Origin: Acidimicrobiaceae bacterium
Lineage (GTDB): Bacteria > Actinomycetota > Acidimicrobiia > Acidimicrobiales > RAAP-2
Assembly: GCA_003133005.1 (NCBI GenBank)
Contig: PKZI01000189.1
Span: forward strand, 2,012 to 8,625
Direction of reading: 5' to 3'
DNA: 6,614 bases
The position numbers and the translations under genes are program-made. Shown here in pieces: positions 1 to 6,614 of the stretch; within the stretch, counting starts at the first letter, position 1; the number at the start of each line of letters is the position of its first letter. Below the pieces are notes generated by a model. The model was given only the letters and a program-made list of their open reading frames with translations, was not told the DNA's origin and did not search any database.

Positions 1-260
1 TTGTGTTCCTTGGTGGAGATCTAGCCCCCGGTCGACTCGGTGAGGATCACGAGGTCGTCGTCGTCGTCGCGACCTCGCTCAAAGAGGCAAGGGCGAAAGC
101 GCGTTCAAAGTGGCGAGGTCACGCAAAAGCACACGTCGATGCCGTCCAACTCGTCAAAATCGTCGACGGTTTTGAGATTCGCCTCGTGCCAACTGACCGT
201 GACGACTTCAGCGAACTTGACGTCACCTACGAGCCCGCGGGTCCGCCCCTGTCGCAATAG
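1..260 (+). CDS. DUF1543-like protein, 3' part (5' end outside window)
   Basis: The C-terminal 86 or so residues of a small protein run from the left edge to a TAG stop at 258-260. The reading frame is open to the edge. The first full codon, GTG at 3-5, is followed directly by FLGGDLAPGR, which resembles the inner part of the N-terminal strand of DUF1543 proteins (hydrophobic strand, then LGG). I therefore read this GTG as an internal valine and the true start as lying upstream. Other family-like elements follow in order: HEVVVVVA-SLKEA, a KW-x-G segment, HVDAVQLV and VDGFEIRLV. No catalytic residues can be named; DUF1543 is an uncharacterised small-domain family and I assign no function. It is co-directional with nadK but 141 bases away, so co-transcription is possible but not indicated by spacing. 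The family assignment is from remembered sequence pattern and is fairly but not fully secure. Confidence 0.72.
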   Translation, partial: VFLGGDLAPGRLGEDHEVVVVVATSLKEARAKARSKWRGHAKAHVDAVQLVKIVDGFEIRLVPTDRDDFSELDVTYEPAGPPLSQ

Positions 261-273
261 GCGTCGAGAATCC

Positions 274-287
274 TCGTCGCGCGACGA
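274..287. repeat. Perfect 14-base palindrome upstream of nadK
   Basis: TCGTCGCGCGACGA is identical to its reverse complement, with half-sites 274-280 and 281-287. It lies 14 bases after the DUF1543-like stop codon and about 115 bases before the nadK start, in the largest gene-free gap of the window. It could be an operator half-site pair, or a remnant of a termination hairpin, but no T-run follows and there is no loop. In this CG-rich sequence, palindromes of this composition also arise by chance. Confidence 0.3.
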
Positions 288-391
288 ACTTTCATGGTCG
301 CAGACTGAAACTACTGGATTCTGGGTAGCGTGGAGCATTGTTGCCTGGCAGTGCACGTGTAGCGCAACCGTTGTCTGTACATTTAGTTCGC

Positions 392-396
392 GAGGT
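392..396 (+). promoter_or_regulatory. Ribosome binding site of nadK
   Basis: GAGGT lies 5 bases upstream of the GTG at 402. It is the clearest Shine-Dalgarno match among the starts in the window and supports the GTG start of nadK. Confidence 0.65.
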
Positions 397-401
397 CCCA
401 G

Positions 402-1211
402 GTGTCACAGGTCATTTTTAGCGTCTACTCCAACCGTGCGGACGCGATCGCCCTCGCCCACGAAGCAGCCAAATCACTCGACGCTGAAGGAATTTCCTCC
501 CAGACACACTTCCTTGATCACGACGAGAGGGTCGAGGTCCGTGCCGACACGCTGGTCGTGAGTCTTGGTGGTGACGGTACGTTCCTCCAGTCCGCGCGGC
601 TCGCCCACCAAGACGGTGCGCGAGTTCTCGCGGTGAATCTGGGTCGACTGGGCTTTCTACTCAATGTGCCCTCGACCGAGATCGTTGAATGCGTGACCGA
701 CGCCCTCGAAAACAACCTCGCCGTCGAACGCCTAGCGCTGCAAATCAAAGTGGGTCCAAGTCAAACCGAGGAGTTCGCGCTCAATGAAGTCGTCGTAGAG
801 CGCTCTCAGGTGGGTCACATGGTGAGGGTGCGGACCTTCATCGACGACGACACGTTCATGACGTATTCCGCCGACGGCGTGATGGTGGCGACACCAACGG
901 GAAGTACCGGCTACAACTTCTCTGCGGGTGGTCCGGTCGTCGACACTACGGTGTCCGCGATGGTGCTCACGCCGATCGCGCCCCATTTCACTATCGACCG
1001 CTCCATCGTGGTCGATGGTAACAAAGTGATTCGTCTCCTGGTCGAGCACATGCCTGCGGTGATCGTGGCCGATGGACACCCAATTGGTGCGCTTCAGCCC
1101 GGCGACGCGATCGAGGTCTCAAAGAGTCCCACGCCCGTTCGCGTCGTGGCTGCACGAAGTTTCGAACTTGGCTTTCGTCTTCGTCAAGGACTGCGCGAAG
1201 GTCATGCCTAA
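402..1211 (+). CDS. nadK: NAD kinase
   Basis: This cytoplasmic enzyme (also called ppnK) phosphorylates NAD to NADP using ATP or polyphosphate. The 269-residue product has the usual family length. Visible motifs are GGDGT at residues 56-60 (D58 is the expected catalytic aspartate), the NLGRLGFL segment at 79-86, the NE pair at 128-129 that contacts NAD, and the DG plus TPTGSTGY block at 158-171 followed by SAGGP. The C-terminus ends with a family-like FELGFRLRQGL segment. The GTG start is chosen because it follows a GAGGT site by 5 bases and places the first beta strand (QVIFSVYSN) at the N-terminus. Its 3' end overlaps recN by 8 bases, which suggests translational coupling. The nadK-recN pairing is the standard arrangement in actinobacteria and many other bacteria. 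The identification is secure; whether it uses polyphosphate as well as ATP cannot be told from sequence. Confidence 0.96.
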   Translation: MSQVIFSVYSNRADAIALAHEAAKSLDAEGISSQTHFLDHDERVEVRADTLVVSLGGDGTFLQSARLAHQDGARVLAVNLGRLGFLLNVPSTEIVECVTDALENNLAVERLALQIKVGPSQTEEFALNEVVVERSQVGHMVRVRTFIDDDTFMTYSADGVMVATPTGSTGYNFSAGGPVVDTTVSAMVLTPIAPHFTIDRSIVVDGNKVIRLLVEHMPAVIVADGHPIGALQPGDAIEVSKSPTPVRVVAARSFELGFRLRQGLREGHA

Positions 1212-2796
1212 GACTCAGCTCGTTGAGCTCTACGCTCACGGTCTGGGCGTCGTCGACGAGGCACGACTTGAGTTGGGACCCGGATTTAACGTCATCACTG
1301 GCGAAACAGGAGCGGGGAAGACCCTTTTATTGGGTGCTTTGGAGCTCTGCCTCGGAGCGGAGAATGCCGCCTCACGCTACGCGGCTCGGGCTGACATGCG
1401 CGCCGCGGCCGTCTTTTTGCGCGAAGGTGGCGAGGAGATCGTTCTCACTCGCGAAGCCAGTTCCTCCGGTCGACTTCGCAGCTCGCTCAATGGCGCACCC
1501 AGTAGCGCCGAAGCGTTGCGCGTCGTCGCCAGCGAACTCGCGGTGATCCATGGACAGCACGACTCGCTCGCTCTTCGAAACCGTGGTGAAATCCTTCGGA
1601 TCATCGACACGAGTGCGAACATCTCGACGACGGCGCTCGACGACGCACGTCGCTCGTTGCGCGAGGCGCTGGCACTTCGTGACTCGTTCGGGGGAGACGA
1701 GGCGTCGCGTCTTCGCGAGGTGGATTTCATGGAGTTCCAAATTGGCGAGATTGTGGCCACCAAGATCATTTCCGAGGATGAGCTCACCGAGACGCTCGAG
1801 ACTCTGACGCGTCTCAGCTCCCTGCGCGACGGGCAGGAGACACTACGCAAGGTCCTCGATGATATGGACAATGAGACCGACGACGCTGTCCTCAGCCGCT
1901 TGGCCCGGTCAATTGAACGGATTCCCGCGGGCGAAGCGTACGACAGCGCGCGATCGTCGCTGCAAAGTGCACTCGCGCTCGCGCGCGAAGGACTCCGCGA
2001 CCTCGCGTCATTGAGTGACCCCGACACCTTTGACCCGGCTTTATTGGCGCACTTAGAAGAGCGCGTCGGCGTCCTCCAACAAATTGCCCGCAAATACGGC
2101 GGGAGCGTCAAAGCGGCGTTGGTCACGCTCGAGGAATTGCAGTCTCGACTTGATGTTCAACGAAGCGCGGTTGAGCGTTTGGCGAACATTGACACAGAAA
2201 TTCAGGCAATCGAAGACAAAATTCGAGAACTGGCCCAAGTCGTTCGAGGCGAGCGCGAAGTCGCGGCGCGGCACCTCTCAGAAGCGGTGAAGCACCAATT
2301 ACCCAGGGTTGCGCTGCCCAACGCGGACCTGCGCTTTGAGGTCTTTGGCGATGACGGGAGCGACGCGCAAATACTCTTCACTCCCAATCCTGGACTGGCA
2401 CCCGGACCGCTGCAGGCACTCGCGAGCGGAGGCGAATTGAGTCGAGTGCTACTGGCTCTGTCGCTTGAAACGGTCCAGGAGGACCTCGTCGCGGTGTTTG
2501 ACGAGATCGACACGGGTGTGGGAGGCCAGGTGGCCCAACAGATCGGCGAATGCCTCAGAGAAGTGGGCCGCCGCCAACAAGTCCTTGCCGTTACTCACCT
2601 CGCGTCAGTCGCCGCGCGAGCGGAACATCATTTCGTCATTGAAAAGCGCACGACACAAGGCACAACCGCAACAACCATTCGCGCAGTCATTGGAGAAGAT
2701 CGTGTGAACGAAATTGCGCGAATGCTCGCCGGCGACGAGATGAGCGAAGAGGCCAAGTCATTGGCCCAGCGACTCCTCGAATCATCGTCTCAATAG
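1204..2796 (+). CDS. recN: DNA repair protein RecN
   Basis: RecN is an SMC-like ATPase that acts in double-strand break repair and bridges DNA ends on the nucleoid. The 530-residue product is a little shorter than most RecN proteins (about 550-590). It has an N-terminal half of the ATPase head with the Walker A motif GETGAGKT at 33-40 and a GQHDS Q-loop-like element at 117-121. A long charged helical middle (roughly 130-380) contains the family-like DFMEFQIGEI segment. The C-terminal half of the head has the ABC signature LASGGELSR at 406-414, the Walker B region with D433 and E434 followed by IDTGVGG, and H465 in VTHLASVAA. The ATG at 1204 is chosen because the protein then begins a few residues before the first strand, as in other RecN proteins; reading the frame upstream only runs into nadK. 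Possible ribosome sites (AAGGA at 1186-1190, GAAGG at 1197-1201) are poorly spaced, so coupling to nadK through the 8-base overlap is likely. No LexA-type GAAC-N4-GTTC site was seen upstream of the unit. Confidence 0.95.
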   Translation: MPKTQLVELYAHGLGVVDEARLELGPGFNVITGETGAGKTLLLGALELCLGAENAASRYAARADMRAAAVFLREGGEEIVLTREASSSGRLRSSLNGAPSSAEALRVVASELAVIHGQHDSLALRNRGEILRIIDTSANISTTALDDARRSLREALALRDSFGGDEASRLREVDFMEFQIGEIVATKIISEDELTETLETLTRLSSLRDGQETLRKVLDDMDNETDDAVLSRLARSIERIPAGEAYDSARSSLQSALALAREGLRDLASLSDPDTFDPALLAHLEERVGVLQQIARKYGGSVKAALVTLEELQSRLDVQRSAVERLANIDTEIQAIEDKIRELAQVVRGEREVAARHLSEAVKHQLPRVALPNADLRFEVFGDDGSDAQILFTPNPGLAPGPLQALASGGELSRVLLALSLETVQEDLVAVFDEIDTGVGGQVAQQIGECLREVGRRQQVLAVTHLASVAARAEHHFVIEKRTTQGTTATTIRAVIGEDRVNEIARMLAGDEMSEEAKSLAQRLLESSSQ

Positions 2797-4503
<1,707 letters not shown>

Positions 4504-4504
<1 letters not shown>

Positions 4505-5052
4505 TGAGCGATTCTTTTCGCGTCATTGAGTCGACACCGTTATTGCAGTCGCGCGTCTTTCGCGTCGAGCGGCGCACCATTGCACACGACGGATCAACGT
4601 TTGAACGCGACGTTGCAGTCCACCCCGGCGCCGTGTCAGTTCTCGCGATCAGTGACAACGACGAGGTGGGGCTTCTTCGCCAATATCGAGCCCCTTTCGA
4701 TGAGATGGTGCTCGAGATCCCCGCGGGCACGATGGACGTCAACGGTGAGGATCCGCTCGACACGGCGAAACGCGAACTGCGCGAAGAACTAGGTTGTGAC
4801 GCGTCACGGTGGCGACTCCTAGGAAAGTTCAAAGTGTCACCGGGCTGGACGAACCAGGTGATGACCATGTACGAAGCGCGAGGGATCACCGTGGGCGAAC
4901 GACAACCCCAGGGGCCTGAGGAGCGCGCAATGAAGATTGTCTGGGTTCCAATCAGCGAGCTGAAAGAGACCTTAGGTAGGGAATCCTCGAATGACTACTC
5001 ACTCGTCGTTGCATTGCACCGTGTCTTTGGGACTCTCTTTGACGACGACTAA
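4504..5052 (+). CDS. Nudix hydrolase, ADP-ribose pyrophosphatase type
   Basis: The 182-residue product probably hydrolyses ADP-ribose to AMP and ribose 5-phosphate. The Nudix helix spans residues 75-98: G75, E82, then R90-E91-L92-R93-E94-E95 and G97. It is preceded by LEIPAG at 70-75. P113 lies 15 residues after the end of the box, the position known to mark the ADP-ribose pyrophosphatase subfamily. The spacing between G75 and E82 is six residues instead of the textbook five, which I recall also for the mycobacterial homologue next to pyrG. The N-terminal part (FRVIESTPLLQSRVFRVERR) matches the swapped N-terminal strand region of these dimeric enzymes. The GTG at 4504 is chosen over in-frame starts inside pyrG because it gives this normal N-terminus and sits exactly at the pyrG stop. 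No Shine-Dalgarno sequence is evident, so coupling to pyrG is likely. Substrate is inferred from the P15 rule and gene context; other nucleoside diphosphate substrates remain possible. Confidence 0.9.
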
Positions 5053-5944
5053 ATCTCCGGCCACGGAGTACTTGCAGTGGCTCAGCATCGAAAAGGGTCG
5101 CAGCCCCGCCACTATTGAGGCGTATCGGCGTGACATTGACGATTTCGCGAAGTGGATGCACGCGAGAGACCGTCGCGCGAGAAGTGCGAGCGAAAAGGAC
5201 GTGGAGGACTACTTCGCCGTTCTTCGAAAGGGCGACCGCGCCGAGAGTTCGCTCGCGCGAGCGATGTCGTCACTACGTGGTTGGTTCGGATTTCTGCTCG
5301 ACGAGGGTGACATCACCCACGATCCCACGGTACGCATGAAACCAGCTCGGCGAGGTCGCACTTTGCCCAAGCCTTTGGGTGAGCGAGAGATGATGGTACT
5401 GCTCGACTCGGTCGGGGCAACGACGCCGATCGACCTGCGTGATCGAGCATTGCTCGAACTGCTCTACGGCACTGGAGCACGGGTGTCCGAGACCACGGGG
5501 ATCAACCTAGAAGATCTCGACTTTGACGAAGAACTCATCCGGGTGACGGGTAAAGGTTCGAAGCAACGTCTCGTACCGATGGGTCAGACCCTTCGCGCGG
5601 CGCTCCACGAGTATCTGTCGGGCGGCGGACGCGATGAATTGTTGCAGTCCAAACGAACGTCACGACTGTTTCTCAATGCTCGCGGGGGAGCCCTCACCCG
5701 TCAGGGCGTGGACCTTATCATCCATAAGCGCGCACTCGACTCGGGTGTTGACACGTCGCGCGTCAGTGCGCACGTGTTTCGCCACAGTTGTGCGACCCAC
5801 ATGCTCGCGCACGGCGCGGACATTCGAGTCGTGCAAGAATTGCTCGGTCATTCGTCAATCGCGACAACCCAGCTGTACACCGCGGTGTCACTCACGTCGT
5901 TGAAACGGGAGTATCGCGACGCGCATCCGCGCGCCCACGAGTAA
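5039..5944 (+). CDS. xerD: Site-specific tyrosine recombinase XerD
   Basis: XerD acts with XerC at the dif site to resolve chromosome dimers before cell division. With the preferred TTG start the product has 301 residues. The N-terminal core-binding domain begins with YLQWLSIEKGRSPATIEAYRRD from Y11. The catalytic domain carries the full set of residues: R148 in GARVSE, K172 in GKGSKQRLVP, H245 and R248 in HVFRHSCATHML, H271 in LLGHSSIATTQ and the nucleophile Y280. These numbers match E. coli XerD almost exactly, and the ten residues before the first helix match my recollection of the mycobacterial protein, which is why TTG 5039 is preferred. Alternatives are GTG at 5021 and ATG at 4991; the ATG has an AGG-rich stretch (4974-4981) 9 bases upstream but would overlap the Nudix gene by 62 bases. 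The call as XerD rather than XerC rests on similarity and on the conserved location behind pyrG and the Nudix gene. No mobile-element features surround it, so it is not an integrase of an island. Confidence 0.95.
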   Translation: MTTTKSPATEYLQWLSIEKGRSPATIEAYRRDIDDFAKWMHARDRRARSASEKDVEDYFAVLRKGDRAESSLARAMSSLRGWFGFLLDEGDITHDPTVRMKPARRGRTLPKPLGEREMMVLLDSVGATTPIDLRDRALLELLYGTGARVSETTGINLEDLDFDEELIRVTGKGSKQRLVPMGQTLRAALHEYLSGGGRDELLQSKRTSRLFLNARGGALTRQGVDLIIHKRALDSGVDTSRVSAHVFRHSCATHMLAHGADIRVVQELLGHSSIATTQLYTAVSLTSLKREYRDAHPRAHE

Positions 5945-5949
5945 GAGGA
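5944..5949 (+). promoter_or_regulatory. Ribosome binding site of the M50 protease gene
   Basis: AGAGGA starts on the last base of the xerD stop codon and ends 4 bases before the TTG at 5954. It supports TTG as the start; no ATG or GTG in this frame lies between the xerD stop and the conserved first membrane helix. Confidence 0.55.
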
Positions 5950-5953
5950 ACCG

Positions 5954-6574
5954 TTGAGCAATTTCTATTTCTTTCTCGCCATCGTGCCCTCGATCATCCT
6001 GCACGAGGTCAGCCATGGATGGGTGGCGAACTACTTCGGAGATTCGACTGCCAAGGACAACGGGCGACTCACGCTCAATCCACTGGCCCACGTCGATCCA
6101 TTCGGGACCGTCCTTCTGCCCGCGCTCATGGTCTTCTCGGGTCTACCGGCTTTTGGTTACGCGAAACCCGTTCCCGTGAATGTCTCGCGTCTGCGAAATC
6201 CCCGCACGCAGTCGTTGTACGTCTCGCTCGCCGGGCCATTCGTCAACATCGTCTTGTCCGCGATCGGGTTGTTACTGTGCTGGATCGCGGTGCATCACAC
6301 CCAGAGTCTTTTGATGTTTCGAATAGGTGAGTATCTAGGAATCGCGAATCTGGTTCTTGCGGTCTTTAACCTGATTCCAATCCCGCCGCTCGATGGATCG
6401 GCAATCATTGAGCGCTTCGTCCCCCGTCGCCACCTGCCGCGCTACTACCAACTACGCGCGCGAGCGCTGCCGATCGTGATGGTGTTGGTGGTGCTGGATT
6501 TCTTGGTGTTCCACGTGGGTAACAACGAACTCGCCAGCATTGAAAATTGGTGGCTCAACTTAGCCTTTAAATGA
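5954..6574 (+). CDS. M50-family (site-2 protease type) intramembrane metalloprotease
   Basis: The 206-residue polytopic membrane protein belongs to the short, PDZ-less branch of site-2 protease-like zinc enzymes. The first helix (about 4-22) carries the zinc motif HEVSH at 17-21. GRLTLNPLAHVDPFGT at 37-52 is typical of this branch, AGPFVN at 93-98 is the conserved AGPxxN element, and NLIPIPPLDGS at 139-149 contains D147, expected to be the third zinc ligand. Further hydrophobic segments lie at roughly 53-67, 88-113, 125-143 and 173-187, giving about five membrane spans. All catalytic residues are present, so it should be active, but there is no anti-sigma factor or other obvious substrate gene in the window, and the physiological substrate cannot be inferred. 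The TTG start follows an AGAGGA site, 9 bases after xerD, so it is probably co-transcribed with xerD. It ends inside the tail of a probable convergent gene. Confidence 0.93.
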   Translation: MSNFYFFLAIVPSIILHEVSHGWVANYFGDSTAKDNGRLTLNPLAHVDPFGTVLLPALMVFSGLPAFGYAKPVPVNVSRLRNPRTQSLYVSLAGPFVNIVLSAIGLLLCWIAVHHTQSLLMFRIGEYLGIANLVLAVFNLIPIPPLDGSAIIERFVPRRHLPRYYQLRARALPIVMVLVVLDFLVFHVGNNELASIENWWLNLAFK

Positions 6575-6614
6575 GTCCCATCGCCGCGGCGGCACGTTGG
6601 TAGACCGGATCGGC
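6567..6614 (-). CDS. C-terminal fragment of a probable convergent gene
   Basis: On the minus strand the frame entering at the right edge reads ADPVYQRAAAAMGLI followed by TAA (6569-6567). Fifteen residues are too few for an assignment, but the composition (Ala-rich helix, then a short hydrophobic end) is protein-like. If real, its stop codon overlaps the 3' end of the M50 gene by 8 bases in a tail-to-tail arrangement. The other choice is a downstream + strand gene: the ATG at 6571, which overlaps the M50 stop as ATGA, is closed by TAG after only ten codons, while two other + frames stay open to the edge without a convincing start. Confidence 0.35.
   Translation of the reverse strand, partial: ADPVYQRAAAAMGLI

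Larger units (their letters stand above)
261..401 (+). other. Intergenic gap before nadK
   Basis: This is the only gap over 100 bases. It holds the 14-base palindrome at 274-287, a weak inverted repeat (TTTCA at 290-294 with TGAAA at 306-310), the overlapping palindromes GTGCAC and CACGTG at 351-359, and the nadK ribosome binding site. A promoter for the nadK-recN unit is likely to sit here, but no well-spaced pair of -35 and -10 hexamers is convincing. TTGCCT at 341-346 resembles a -35 but has no good -10 partner. No small gene with a credible start and protein-like translation is visible. Confidence 0.5.

Noticed and set aside
52..70. GTC triplet run in the DUF1543-like gene as a microsatellite
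   Set aside because: It encodes the conserved hydrophobic strand (VVVVVA) of the domain; a short valine codon run needs no other explanation.
1072..1203. Upstream extension of the recN frame into nadK
   Set aside because: These codons lie within the conserved C-terminal part of nadK, and RecN proteins begin just before the strand that starts at residue 6 from the ATG at 1204.
1377..2126. Long minus-strand open frame (249 codons) opposite recN
   Set aside because: It is antisense to recN, with a Ser/Arg-rich composition typical of a shadow frame in high-GC DNA; no recognisable motif.
5039..5944. Tyrosine recombinase as a sign of an integrated element
   Set aside because: The protein is of housekeeping XerD type, sits in its conserved chromosomal place, and no attachment sites, tRNA gene or mobile-element genes are nearby.
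5788..6330. 180-codon + strand frame spanning the xerD-M50 junction
   Set aside because: It overlaps conserved catalytic parts of both xerD and the M50 gene in another frame and has arginine-rich, non-domain-like sequence.
6571..6603. ATG overlapping the M50 stop as ATGA, as a possible next gene
   Set aside because: The frame is closed by TAG after ten codons.
6582..6614. GTTGGTAGA near the right edge, resembling a tRNA D-arm
   Set aside because: The flanking bases do not form the D stem, the usual T at position 8 is absent, and the region fits a minus-strand coding end better.

Overview
The window is a compact stretch of chromosomal housekeeping genes, nearly all on the + strand, from a high-GC Gram-positive-type bacterium. 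The order nadK - recN - pyrG - ADP-ribose-pyrophosphatase-like Nudix gene - xerD matches the order known in mycobacteria and related Actinomycetota (there tlyA - ppnK - recN - two further genes - pyrG - Nudix - xerD). Several proteins also have actinobacterial-looking sequences. I infer an actinobacterium, possibly a deep-branching class such as Acidimicrobiia. The class is a guess; the phylum is more secure.

Layout: positions 1-260 hold the 3' part of a DUF1543-like gene cut by the window edge. A gap of 141 bases (261-401) contains a perfect 14-base palindrome and the ribosome binding site of nadK. nadK (402-1211) overlaps recN (1204-2796) by 8 bases. After 58 bases, pyrG starts (2855-4504); its stop codon shares one base with the GTG start of the Nudix gene (4504-5052). 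xerD follows, preferred start 5039 and end 5944, overlapping the Nudix gene. An M50-family intramembrane protease gene (5954-6574) comes 9 bases later. The last 48 bases (6567-6614, minus strand) read as a plausible C-terminus of a convergent gene that runs out of the window.

Functionally the block combines nucleotide and cofactor metabolism (NADP synthesis, CTP synthesis, ADP-ribose hydrolysis) with chromosome maintenance (RecN in double-strand break repair, XerD in chromosome dimer resolution), plus a membrane protease. The overlaps suggest two tightly coupled transcription units, nadK-recN and pyrG-Nudix-xerD-M50, possibly a single operon. All recognised catalytic motifs are intact and I see no frameshifts, insertion sequences, CRISPR arrays or RNA genes.

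I found no evidence of a new biological system here. The points worth a second look are modest: strong over-representation of the hexamer TCGCGA, the convergent gene fragment at the right edge, the gene order relative to mycobacteria, predominant use of non-ATG starts, and the palindrome upstream of nadK.
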